A stretch of 64,000 nt of DNA, from positions 62,001 through 126,000 of the forward strand of contig JANOBM010000192.1 in NCBI GenBank assembly GCA_031411655.1. Direction: 5' to 3'. Both the position numbers and the translations under genes were made by a program. Below are positions 27,726 through 36,624 of this stretch, piece after piece. The DNA comes from UBA6163 sp031411655 (GTDB taxonomy: Bacteria; Planctomycetota; Planctomycetia; Pirellulales; Pirellulaceae). The number at the start of each line of letters is the position of its first letter. The first letter of the stretch is position 1. A model generated the notes under the pieces. It did not search any database. It was not told the DNA's origin and saw nothing but the letters and a program-made list of their open reading frames with translations.

Positions 27726-29026
27726 CCATTCGCGCATCGCGAGTTCGTTTTGGGGTCATCGGCGTCAGCATTGCCATGGCGTTCATCCTTTATCTTGACC
27801 GGGTTTGTCTGGGCGAGATTATCAAGAACGAAGCCTTTCGTGACGAGTTTGGCGCGTCAAAAGAGAGATTAGGAAAGGTGCTGGGGGCATTTTTCTTCAC
27901 CTATGCGCTGTTTCAAGTTCCCGCTGGTTGGGCCAGTGATCGATTTGGCGCTAGGCGTATGTTACCTCTGTACATCGTGCTGTGGTCGCTAACGACAGGG
28001 CTCACCGGCTGGGCTACGACCATCGGTGGCTTACTGGTAGCAAGATTGGCCTGTGGAATGGCGCAGGCGGGTGCCTATCCAACATCGGGTGGTGTCATTC
28101 GCCGGTGGATTCCCATTCACCGACGTGGGCTTGCGAGCGGTTGTGTTAGCCTGGGAGGGCGGCTTGGAGGAACCGTAGCACCCTACTTTACGGCCGTTTT
28201 GATTTTGCAACTGGGTGATTGGCGGTCAGTGCTTACCGTTTATTTTGCGATCGGAATTGTGATTGCAATCGCCTACTGGTGGGTCGTGAGAGATACACCG
28301 GACAAGCATCCACTCGTAAACGAGCAAGAACGATTACTGATCGGAGAACCGCTCGATTCGCAGCGCCCTACCATAGGCGAGTTTCTCATCATGCTGACCA
28401 GTTGCGTGCTTAATCGATCTTTGTGGCTGAACTCACTTCAACAGTTTGCGATCAATATTGGATGGGCATTTTTGATCACTTGGCTACCTAGCTATCTCAC
28501 CGATACGCAAGACGTCAGTCCAATCGTGGGTGCAACCATGGTCACGCTAGTTCTTGCATCGGGGATTCCGGGGCAATTGATTGGTGGATACTTCAGTGAC
28601 CGGGCGGTGATGAAGTTCGGATTGCGTTGGGGCCGAGTCATCGTTCCCGCCATCGCGTTGACAATAGCGGGCTTATCTTACCTAACCTGTCTCACGCTCA
28701 CATCCGTATGGCTGATCATCGGCTGCTGCGCAATGGTCTCCATCATGACGGATATTGCCAATCCTTCAACGTGGGCATTCATGCAAGATGTTGGCGGCAG
28801 AAACACCGCTGCGGTTTATGGTTGGGCGAACATGTGGGGGAATTTCGGAGCCGCATTCAGCGCGATGATTGTCCCGTACCTCATGCGATGGGGTGAAGCG
28901 AGCGGCAATGGCCAGGATTTTGTTTTCATTGTTTGCGGGTCTTCGTTTTTCCTCGCAGCAATATTCACATTAGGAATGGATGCGACCCGACCGCTACGCA
29001 CATCTCGCTTAGGTGGTCTGAGGTGA
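27710..29026 (+). CDS. MFS transporter, anion:cation symporter type
   Basis: About 438 residues from the ATG at 27710 with twelve predicted helices. Signatures: AFILYLDRVCLGEII at the first helix, FALFQ-like PAGWASDRFGARRMLPLYI (the DRxGxRR loop between helices 2 and 3) and GYFSDRAVMKFGLRWGR between helices 8 and 9. The first-helix LDRV and the family's pattern match the anion:cation symporters (ACS/phthalate permease type), which carry carboxylates such as glucarate, tartrate or amino-acid derivatives. The overlap with the D-threonine-aldolase-like gene points to uptake of its substrate or a related carboxylate. Exact substrate unknown. Confidence 0.88.
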   Translation: MPDDLTIRASRVRFGVIGVSIAMAFILYLDRVCLGEIIKNEAFRDEFGASKERLGKVLGAFFFTYALFQVPAGWASDRFGARRMLPLYIVLWSLTTGLTGWATTIGGLLVARLACGMAQAGAYPTSGGVIRRWIPIHRRGLASGCVSLGGRLGGTVAPYFTAVLILQLGDWRSVLTVYFAIGIVIAIAYWWVVRDTPDKHPLVNEQERLLIGEPLDSQRPTIGEFLIMLTSCVLNRSLWLNSLQQFAINIGWAFLITWLPSYLTDTQDVSPIVGATMVTLVLASGIPGQLIGGYFSDRAVMKFGLRWGRVIVPAIALTIAGLSYLTCLTLTSVWLIIGCCAMVSIMTDIANPSTWAFMQDVGGRNTAAVYGWANMWGNFGAAFSAMIVPYLMRWGEASGNGQDFVFIVCGSSFFLAAIFTLGMDATRPLRTSRLGGLR

Positions 29027-29104
29027 AAAAGTTTGGATGCGATTGGTAAGTTGACTTGCTTCTATCATCTAAGGTCTTTCGTCTGCCACTCATGACTCGT
29101 TCCT

Positions 29105-29488
29105 ATGAAATTTTCAGATCAAGAAATAGCGATCGCCAAGCAACTGCGTGCCCATGGACTGGAATGGGGGCCTGCCGTTGGGCACTACGTATGGGATGAG
29201 TCTGGCGCGTGTGCGCAGCCGTCGCCGTTCCAAGATCGTATCTATTACATCCTCAATTACGACTATTTCATGCGTCTGATCGGAGGGGTCGATCGCTTTA
29301 AAGACGTCATGGTCTGGTTGCCGACTTGGTACGATTGCCGCGTCATTCTGCGTTCACTTGGGGTTTCCGACGTCGAAGTGGCGAAGTACCTGAGTGAAGC
29401 AGACTCTATCGCTCAGGGGCGCGAACAGGAGTCGTTACTTTTGATGATTCTTTCGGTGTTGAATGACCATGCAGTGCGTAGTGAATAG
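29105..29488 (+). CDS. Small conserved protein, function unknown
   Basis: 127 residues, soluble and acidic, with no signal peptide. Aromatic-rich segments (HYVWDESGACAQ, YYILNYDYFMRLIGG, MVWLPTWYDCRVILR) suggest a folded protein rather than a chance frame. I do not recognise the family. It lies 28 bases before the SDR gene in the same direction, so the two are probably in one operon with the photolyase-related gene. The start ATG comes from the first in-frame codon; the site before it is not a strong Shine-Dalgarno match. Confidence 0.6.
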   Translation: MKFSDQEIAIAKQLRAHGLEWGPAVGHYVWDESGACAQPSPFQDRIYYILNYDYFMRLIGGVDRFKDVMVWLPTWYDCRVILRSLGVSDVEVAKYLSEADSIAQGREQESLLLMILSVLNDHAVRSE

Positions 29489-29516
29489 AAATGAACGTCC
29501 TTAAGAACAATATCGT

Positions 29517-30221
29517 ATGAAAAATCAAAAATTTGTCATCGTTGGCGGGAGTCACGGTATCGGATTGGGGATTGTTAAACGGTTGGCCGACAGGGGGGCG
29601 CACGTGACAGTGGTGTCGCGAAGCAGCGAGTTGCTTGTTGGGATTGACAACGTCAAGCACGTCCCATGGGATGTCACGACAGATGCGATTCCGGCATCGG
29701 TCTTACCTGAACAGATTCACGGACTTGCGTATTGTCCAGGGTCAATCAATCTGGGGCCCCTTCGCTCGGTTACCGCTGCATCACTCATGGCTGATTTTCA
29801 ATTGAATGTTATGAGTGCCATTGCAAGTATTCAGGCGGCGCTTCCAGCGATGAAGTCTGCTGAAACGGCGTCCATCGTTTTGTTCAGCACCGTGGCTGTC
29901 GCTCAGGGCTTGCCCATGCACACATCAGTCGCTGCCTCGAAGGGTGCCATCGAGGCCATATCCCGAACGTTGGCTGCCGAACTCGCGCCGAAGATCCGCG
30001 TCAATTGCATTGCACCAGCACTAACAGACACCCCACTGGCTGAAAAGTTTCTCGCCACCGATGAAAAACGTGCGGCGATGGCTGAACGGTACCCTCTGAA
30101 GCGAATTGGGCGTGTCGACGATATTGCATCCATCGCTGAGTTTTTACTTTCGAGAGACTCGGGATGGATGACGGGACAAGTGATTGCAGTCGATGGCGGT
30201 ATGTCGACTCTGAGGACTTAA
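29517..30221 (+). CDS. Atypical short-chain dehydrogenase/reductase
   Basis: 234 residues with a Rossmann fold. The cofactor loop is GGSHGIGLGIVKRL, and PWDVTTDAIP is in the usual place. The catalytic Ser is probably Ser124 (VLFSTVAVAQ) and the Lys is Lys142 in HTSVAASKGAIE, but the residue four before Lys, where the catalytic Tyr of YxxxK should be, is Val138. The NNAG motif is also absent (AYCPGSINLG instead). Similar SDRs occur next to photolyase-related genes elsewhere. The protein may bind cofactor without normal catalysis or use another residue. The following photolyase-related gene starts 53 bases on. Confidence 0.85.
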   Translation: MKNQKFVIVGGSHGIGLGIVKRLADRGAHVTVVSRSSELLVGIDNVKHVPWDVTTDAIPASVLPEQIHGLAYCPGSINLGPLRSVTAASLMADFQLNVMSAIASIQAALPAMKSAETASIVLFSTVAVAQGLPMHTSVAASKGAIEAISRTLAAELAPKIRVNCIAPALTDTPLAEKFLATDEKRAAMAERYPLKRIGRVDDIASIAEFLLSRDSGWMTGQVIAVDGGMSTLRT

Positions 30222-30274
30222 CGTCCGCGGTCTAGGAATCGAAGGGATACCGCTACAAGCGAATAAGAGGTTGA

Positions 30275-31774
30275 GTGTTGGATCTAATCATTTTCCCCAA
30301 TCAACTCTTTCGCGATCATCCAGGACTTGCCGAATCGCCGTCGCGAGTCGTGCTGATTGAAGACAGCTTATTCTTTGGTGATGCTCGCTACCCACTGAGT
30401 TTTCATAAGCAAAAACTATGGCTTCATCGCGCTACGATGAAACGCTATGAGCAAATGCTCCGAGAGCAGGGTATCGAAACGAAGTATATCGAGTACGACT
30501 CAGAACCCAATGCATTGTCCAGGCAATTAAGCAAGGTACTTGGCAATCGTAGCCGTCGTAAACGGGAACTACTGGTCGCTGAACCGGTCGATTTTATCCT
30601 TGAAAAGCGTTTGCTTCGTTTCGCCTCCACTTCGGAAATCTCTTGCCGATTTTTGCCAACTCCGGCCTTCATCAACACGGAAAGTGAGAACAGAGAATAT
30701 CACGCTATGAAAGAACGCTGGTTCATGGCTGATTTTTATAAATGGCAGCGAATGCGGCACGCAATCCTGATGGAAGGAGACGCACCGGTCGGAGGAAAGT
30801 GGAGTTTTGACGAAGACAATCGAAAGAAATTGCCAAAGAAGTGGTTGCAGTTCATACCTGAGCAGTTAACGCTGGATCGCGATGGGTTCGATCAAGAGGC
30901 GAAGGCGTATGTAGAAAATCGATTCGCACGCCATCCAGGGAACCTTGACCAGTTGTACTATCCAAGTTCACACGGCGATGCGGAGCGTTGGTTAGAGCAT
31001 TTTCTGAGCAAGCGTTTGGGGCAATTCGGAGATTTTGAAGATGCGATTGTTCAAGGGCAGTCATGGTTGTGGCACAGTGTTTTGACCCCTGTATTAAATG
31101 TCGGCTTATTGACTCCCCGGCAAGTGATCGATGAGACGCTCAGTCATGGGGGCAAACACGATGTAACGCTCAATTCGCTTGAGGGGTTCATTCGGCAGGT
31201 GATCGGATGGCGAGAGTTCATGCGCGCCACTTATCAAGATCTCGGTGTGCCAATGCGCACGACCAATCATTGGCACCATCACCGGGCGATGCCCCATAGT
31301 TTCTACGATGGTAGCACAGGCATTCCGCCCATCGACGATACGATCAAGCGAATACTCGAAACCGGCTATTGCCATCACATTGAACGATTGATGGTTCTTG
31401 GCGGGTTTATGTTCCTCTGCGAGATCGATCCGGATGAGATTTATCGCTGGTTCATGGAAATGTTCGTCGATAGTTATGACTGGGTGATGGTACCGAACGT
31501 TTATGCGATGAGTCAGAATGCCGATGGTGGACGCATCACGACCAAACCCTATTTCTCGGGTTCGGCCTACGTTCGCAAGATGAGCCATTATGCGCCAGGG
31601 CCTTGGTGCGACGCGTGGGATGGGCTGTACTGGAGATGGGTCATGAATCACAGCGATGCGCTACGCAAGAACCCGCGGTGGGCGATGATGTGCAGCATGG
31701 CAGCGAAAATGGACGAATCAACGCAGGCACGGCATCGAAGTAATGCAGAAGCATTCCTGAGGAACTTGCGATAG
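30275..31774 (+). CDS. Deoxyribodipyrimidine photolyase-related protein, cluster-less type
   Basis: 499 residues of the photolyase/cryptochrome superfamily, the branch of PhrB and CryB (FeS-BCP). N-terminal FPNQLFRDHP, FVLIEDSLFF-like VVLIEDSLFFGD and the FAD-domain motifs GWREFMRATY, NHWHHHRAMP, YCHHIERLMVLGGF and GMSQ-like AMSQNADGG fit the family. Three of the four Cys that bind the [4Fe-4S] cluster in PhrB are, by spacing, replaced (Thr356, Ala440, Pro443), with only the Cys at 445 left, so no cluster is expected. It could repair (6-4) lesions or act as a light sensor. The operon with the SDR and the small protein at 29105 supports a joint function. The start is a TTG. Confidence 0.88.
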   Translation: MLDLIIFPNQLFRDHPGLAESPSRVVLIEDSLFFGDARYPLSFHKQKLWLHRATMKRYEQMLREQGIETKYIEYDSEPNALSRQLSKVLGNRSRRKRELLVAEPVDFILEKRLLRFASTSEISCRFLPTPAFINTESENREYHAMKERWFMADFYKWQRMRHAILMEGDAPVGGKWSFDEDNRKKLPKKWLQFIPEQLTLDRDGFDQEAKAYVENRFARHPGNLDQLYYPSSHGDAERWLEHFLSKRLGQFGDFEDAIVQGQSWLWHSVLTPVLNVGLLTPRQVIDETLSHGGKHDVTLNSLEGFIRQVIGWREFMRATYQDLGVPMRTTNHWHHHRAMPHSFYDGSTGIPPIDDTIKRILETGYCHHIERLMVLGGFMFLCEIDPDEIYRWFMEMFVDSYDWVMVPNVYAMSQNADGGRITTKPYFSGSAYVRKMSHYAPGPWCDAWDGLYWRWVMNHSDALRKNPRWAMMCSMAAKMDESTQARHRSNAEAFLRNLR

Positions 31775-31849
31775 CGATATGTAGAAAAATAGCGAAACTG
31801 AATTGCTAAGTTCTCGCCCATGAATGATTTTCAAGACGGTGCGTCGGGG

Positions 31850-33196
31850 TTATCTCGGCGCCGACCGAAGGTTTTTCTCCAGCCACCACAATGCCTGCAT
31901 GAGGTTGGCCTGTGTCCACAAAAGGGGTGTGAGGTCGTTTGGTACCCATACTCCATGTTCCAGATAATACGATTCTGGGCACCGATAGGCTCCCAACGGA
32001 TGCGATGAGACAGTCAGTTGTGCAAGGCTCCGCTGCAGATGCTTGATTTGGTGGTCCATGGCAGAGTGGTTTGGTCCGCGGCCTCTAAGGAGGTCTTTTG
32101 CGTATCGCATTCCAAAGAAGCAGGAAAGCGTCGGATCAAAGATACACCACTGTGCCTCGGTGCCGGGTTCGAGCAACCGATCACGACTCGAAAGGTCGTC
32201 GCTAAAATCCGTTGAGCGTTGTGAAGCGGGCAGATGAGCTTTGTAGTTTGCGCACCAATACGAATCGCCATTGTATCGCCGAATGCCAATGTCGCCTTGA
32301 AGTTGCGATGCCACCTCTTCAACCACTTGGTCTCGCAGAGCGTGCGGCAACGTTGACAACGGATAGCAAAGAAACAGCAATGCCGCATCATAACGGCGGG
32401 CTTTCGTCGGTTCAGGTTGAATGCACTCCGCTGGTAAAATCTCCTGTAGCGCTGCCTCGCCTTGATCGTGAAATCGCTGGAGTCGACGGATGCTCAGTGG
32501 ACGTTTAGCGGTCTTCAGCTTTGAAATACCGACGGGTAGGTATCGCGTGAGAACATTTAACCATTGGTTCAACGACTCCTTTACCACGCCAATACTAGAC
32601 GCTGAAATCTTACGAGTCTCTTCCCAGTGCCCGCTGTCTTCGTCTCTCCAGTACTCGATGGCTGCGAAGTAGTTAACGATCAACGCGACCAAATTCCAGT
32701 CGGTCTCATCGACCGAGATATGGCCATGTCCCACGAGTACTCCGTAGATCCAGAGGAAGTAGCCGAGCGCGTCGTTTTGCGAGTGCGACCACTTTTCGGA
32801 AATTTCGGTCAACTCTTCACCATTGAAGCGAACGTGTGGCCGACACATTGGGTCGGATGCGTCCACAGGATGCTCGATGATGTTTTCGAAACGATAATGA
32901 TGTTTCGAGAGAAAGGTGGCGATTGCTCGAACGCAATTCACCGCAACATCGATTTGTCCGACACGGAAATGGGCATAAGCGATTTGAACATTGTCGCGGA
33001 TCCATACGTTGCGGTACCCGGTGGCATCAAAATCTTCACCGACTCCCGCCGCTGCTGGGAACAAACCATTGCTCAGGGAAGGGAAATTAAAGGTGCCTTG
33101 CTCCCTGAGAAACGTGAAAATGGATGAGACGTGGTCCGCGTCCGAAGAAGCGTCAATCCACGTCGCGGGATCACTATGGGAAAACTGGTCATGCAT
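31850..33196 (-). CDS. Glycoside hydrolase family 15/phosphorylase kinase-like protein
   Basis: 448 residues with the (alpha/alpha)6 barrel pattern of GH15 and phosphorylase-kinase-alpha-like proteins. GYRNVWIRDNVQIAYAHF near the N-terminus, WSHSQNDALGYFLWIYGVL and GHWEETRKISASSIGVVKE in the middle are recognisable signature segments, as is ESYYLEHGVWVPNDLTPL at the end. Bacterial members are glucoamylase-like or of unknown role in glycogen or storage-sugar handling. The protein lacks a signal peptide, so it probably acts on internal glucan. It seems to be transcribed alone, with 126 bases to the next gene. Confidence 0.75.
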   Translation of the reverse strand: MHDQFSHSDPATWIDASSDADHVSSIFTFLREQGTFNFPSLSNGLFPAAAGVGEDFDATGYRNVWIRDNVQIAYAHFRVGQIDVAVNCVRAIATFLSKHHYRFENIIEHPVDASDPMCRPHVRFNGEELTEISEKWSHSQNDALGYFLWIYGVLVGHGHISVDETDWNLVALIVNYFAAIEYWRDEDSGHWEETRKISASSIGVVKESLNQWLNVLTRYLPVGISKLKTAKRPLSIRRLQRFHDQGEAALQEILPAECIQPEPTKARRYDAALLFLCYPLSTLPHALRDQVVEEVASQLQGDIGIRRYNGDSYWCANYKAHLPASQRSTDFSDDLSSRDRLLEPGTEAQWCIFDPTLSCFFGMRYAKDLLRGRGPNHSAMDHQIKHLQRSLAQLTVSSHPLGAYRCPESYYLEHGVWVPNDLTPLLWTQANLMQALWWLEKNLRSAPR

Positions 33197-33322
33197 TGAA
33201 ATTCCTCGCCCTTAAAAAGCAATCGACCGATGAGCGGGAACGAGCATCCAGCACTTAAAACAAACTAATGTTAGCCCGTGGGCGTGATACCATAAACATT
33301 CGTTATCACACTCATCCACAAA

Positions 33323-36109
33323 TTAGTGAGTGGCTAGTTCGTCGACAGGCTCGCTCATTTGGTTGCGTATTTTGGTGAGCAGCAGAGGCAAATAGATGAT
33401 GCCAGAATAGTGATTTGCGAGCATTGTTGTGTGGTGAGAAACTTCGAGGCCGATCGCTTTGGCAAGACGATTTGAATTCTGAATGGGAACCACGTCGTCG
33501 TAGAGTCCGGAGAAAAGATAGGTCGTCGCGGGGTCAAGCCGGTGTGCCAACCGAAGCGGTTCAATCGGGTTTAGCAATTCTTTTAGCTGAGAGTCGTCAA
33601 TGCCAGCGCGTGCCAGTTCGGCTCGCATCTTGGCTGCATCCTTTTGGCCGTGCGTCATGACATCATAGAGGTCACCGCCCGCGAGAAAAATAAAGACGCG
33701 ATAAAAACTGTCGTCGAGTGCTGCGCTGGTCGCCGTTACGAAACCACCAAGGCTGGTACCTTGAACTGACACACGGTCGACGTCGACCAGTGGAAGAGAC
33801 GATACCGCATCTTTGGCTCGCCGAACATCGGCGATGGCTTGCTTCATAGCAGCCATCACGTCCTTGCCCTCGGGTTTTCCCTCTGACCCGCGACGTTTCC
33901 CATAATGAGGAAGTTGAATCATGAATGTGTGGACGCCCAATTGCTGGAGGCCAGACGCGATCAATCGTCCGACCGCCATGTTGCTGCCGGACTCGTGAAC
34001 CACAATGGCCGCAGGCGCGAACGCGGGACTCAGCTTCTCATCGCGAGCTTGATACCATTCCATTGCTACAAGATCATTGGTTGCGTTTCCCGTCGGCGTG
34101 GCGCTGGGGAATCGGATGAGCCAATCACCGAAGTGAGTATCTGCCTTTTCGATTCGTACATCGAAATGCGAAGGCGTCCAGCACAGCCCTTCGACACATT
34201 GCTTTGCATCCTCATTCAACTCCTTTTGGGGATTGAGCGTGTCTTTGGCCTTAAAGGTCGCTCCCGCGGTAATCGGGGCGGCCACGGTCGCCTTCCGATT
34301 CATCGACTCCAGCAGTGCATTGAGATCGAGCTTGGAATAAGGGCGTTCCGCAGCCGGATGGATATGGTCCGCGTTCGCGACATAAAGGACGCCGTCCTCG
34401 GGCACGAACAAGACGTTGTGCAGGTTCGACGACATGGCAACGGGGCGAGACATAAGACCTTGAGCGGCCATCACATCGATCTTTCCGTATTGGTTCTTGA
34501 CTCGCTTTCGTAACTCCTCGAGACGTGACCCAGCCGACAGCACAACTGCATCTTCGATGCCATCACCCAATAATGCATGGCCTTCACCAGGTTGGACAAA
34601 TTCGATCGACTCAGGTTTCGCTGCAACTCCGACTGCCGTCCGAGTTTCGCCGTCCGCGAACACATAGTAGTACTCGCAAGTTCGTGGGCTCTCGGACCAT
34701 AACTGTTTGACTTGTTCGAGGGACGAACACTCTTCCAATGCCCTCCGCATGAGCGTTGCCATGGGAACTCCGTCCCACTTTCCTTCGCCACGGCCACCCA
34801 TCTCTCCGAGGGAAATTTTTTCAGCATTCATACCGCTGACGCTTCCAATGAAACCTGCATAGCCCACGTTAGCGAACGGAATCTGACCATCGGGAGCGAC
34901 AACGAACGTCACCGCTGAGTCTTGGAGTCCAATGGTTGTCATGTAGTCCAGTACGCGACCGTGATAGAGCTTGCCGTCGACGGTTGCGTTGCCAAATAAC
35001 GCAAACCCAGAACAATGAAACAGCTCAGGAAACACGTTAACGGTTTCAACGAGGTGTTCATCGAGTTCAAGGCTCCGCGCCAATGCTCGTGTCTCGGCTC
35101 GGTGCCGTTCAGGGATGTGAGGTGCTAAACGAACATAAGCGGCGTCGAGGTCACTGCGAAACCAACGTCCCGTAACAACGGTTTGAACCGTTCCAAATGC
35201 ATACACGACGGAGTCGATGCATCGCATCGTTTCCGATTTGAGTAGTTTCCCGTGAGCTTCCCCGATCTCATCGGGCGTACCGTTCAATAACACGACGCGA
35301 TTGCCATCAATCCAGCGAAGTTTGCCATGTTCTACTTCCCGATCGACCTGTCTTGGGGTCGTGAGCCAAGTCGATGGGGACAGGACTTCGAGGGCTCTCC
35401 GCAATCCGCGACATAGCTGTAACTCCAATTCTTGTCGTGGAATTTGGCGTTTCTCTAGCTCCTGCCAATCGTCCCACGCAGGACGATCGGAAGGGCATTG
35501 CGTCAGTCGAATTTCGACTGGGTTTCCATCGATTTTACCACTCAGCAATTTTCCATTTTCGGAAAACGAAATCGATGCGTCGTCTCCTACTGTCAACGAC
35601 CCCGTGTCCGCTTGGACGGTAACATTCTCGAGGCTGCCTAAGACCGAAGCCAAACTGGTCGGATCGGCATTCTCGATCAATTGAGTTGCCAATTGGATGG
35701 ATGTTCCCGAACCGACGACGCGAGAGACGATCCCTGCAGGACGCATGTGGTCTTCTGCATCCACCGAGCCTGATCCGAGATAAACCACATGGTGCTTGGG
35801 CAATGCCATCGCCATTCCATCGCCTCGTCGTCGAAAATGAACGGCATATTCTGGATGAGTCAACTGAAGGTCAAACGACTCATCGTCGAAGCGAATGAAT
35901 CGCAATTGGACGGGCTGCGTCTGACCTTCGATCTGAAGCTGAGCGTTACCGTGAATCGCGTAAGAAGGATTCTTTCCCGTGATGCAATCGAGCCATGGCT
36001 TGAGATTTTGAACGAGTGGCGGTGTCGTATCATCGGCGACGACTGCGTTCCATGTGCACACTGGCAGTGCCAAAACCAGGGTTAGCAATACCGCTTTGAA
36101 AGATCTCAT
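33323..36109 (-). CDS. C45-like peptidase fused to an alpha/beta-hydrolase
   Basis: 928 residues from the ATG at 36109, which has GGAGGA ten bases upstream; a signal peptide follows (KAVLLTLVLALPVCTWNAVVA). Residues ~20-215 form an unassigned beta-rich segment. Next is a C45 (acyl-CoA:6-APA acyltransferase-like) domain beginning NGTPDEIGEAHGKLL with the probable nucleophile Cys366 in PELFHCSGFALFGN and GRVLDYMTTIGL. From about residue 690 a serine alpha/beta-hydrolase follows: elbow VQGTSLGGFVTA, Asp in SGLYDDVVPIQNS and His in ANHYSGIIYL. The usual C45 enzymes self-process at the Cys. Both active sites look intact, so it may process an N-acyl or amide compound in two steps outside the cytoplasm. 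Confidence 0.75.
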   Translation of the reverse strand: MRSFKAVLLTLVLALPVCTWNAVVADDTTPPLVQNLKPWLDCITGKNPSYAIHGNAQLQIEGQTQPVQLRFIRFDDESFDLQLTHPEYAVHFRRRGDGMAMALPKHHVVYLGSGSVDAEDHMRPAGIVSRVVGSGTSIQLATQLIENADPTSLASVLGSLENVTVQADTGSLTVGDDASISFSENGKLLSGKIDGNPVEIRLTQCPSDRPAWDDWQELEKRQIPRQELELQLCRGLRRALEVLSPSTWLTTPRQVDREVEHGKLRWIDGNRVVLLNGTPDEIGEAHGKLLKSETMRCIDSVVYAFGTVQTVVTGRWFRSDLDAAYVRLAPHIPERHRAETRALARSLELDEHLVETVNVFPELFHCSGFALFGNATVDGKLYHGRVLDYMTTIGLQDSAVTFVVAPDGQIPFANVGYAGFIGSVSGMNAEKISLGEMGGRGEGKWDGVPMATLMRRALEECSSLEQVKQLWSESPRTCEYYYVFADGETRTAVGVAAKPESIEFVQPGEGHALLGDGIEDAVVLSAGSRLEELRKRVKNQYGKIDVMAAQGLMSRPVAMSSNLHNVLFVPEDGVLYVANADHIHPAAERPYSKLDLNALLESMNRKATVAAPITAGATFKAKDTLNPQKELNEDAKQCVEGLCWTPSHFDVRIEKADTHFGDWLIRFPSATPTGNATNDLVAMEWYQARDEKLSPAFAPAAIVVHESGSNMAVGRLIASGLQQLGVHTFMIQLPHYGKRRGSEGKPEGKDVMAAMKQAIADVRRAKDAVSSLPLVDVDRVSVQGTSLGGFVTATSAALDDSFYRVFIFLAGGDLYDVMTHGQKDAAKMRAELARAGIDDSQLKELLNPIEPLRLAHRLDPATTYLFSGLYDDVVPIQNSNRLAKAIGLEVSHHTTMLANHYSGIIYLPLLLTKIRNQMSEPVDELATH

Positions 36110-36325
36110 CTCGCTTGGTTCCTCCGCTGGGTAGACGTTGTGGTGACAGCGGTGATTAGAGGAAGGAAGGGCGAACAAATTTCCTCTTGTATCAATTCTT
36201 GTTGACACGAGGTGAATTCATTGCCGCTGTTAAGGAGCCAAAATGAAGCGGTCATCTGAGCGCGACGTCAGCCGGAAAGCACCGACTGACGTTTTAACGG
36301 GGAGGCTTCTTGAGTCAAAGCAGGA

Positions 36326-36508
36326 CTACTCAAGCCCGGCGTTCTTAATGATAACGTCGGCACCAGGGGTCATTCGGCGAAGCTTGCGAACAAGTTCTAC
36401 CTTCTCTGCCGCGGTTGCTTTCTGGGCCTTCACAAGAATCATTTGTGTTTTGCGTTTTCGAGTGCGGAGACGACGAAGTTCGCGTTGACGTTCGGTACCA
36501 ACAGCCAT
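36326..36508 (-). CDS. Small basic conserved protein (DUF6800-like)
   Basis: 60 residues, strongly basic in the first half (RQRELRRLRTRKRKTQM) and helical, ending with RKLRRMTPGADVIIKNAGLE. It resembles the short basic planctomycete proteins I recall as DUF6800, with the TERxREL(R)R start. It may bind nucleic acid or ribosome; nothing in the sequence proves this. The gene lies between two long genes on the same strand. Confidence 0.55.
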   Translation of the reverse strand: MAVGTERQRELRRLRTRKRKTQMILVKAQKATAAEKVELVRKLRRMTPGADVIIKNAGLE

Positions 36509-36624
36509 GTGAAGAGTCCTGTGTGAATTGAAGTTCGAGAATGGGAAATATAACCGATAGGAGACGACAAAAATGCCATCGCCAAAAAGCTTTGTGGAAT
36601 CAGTTCGGTCTACTAGGCTAGTCG

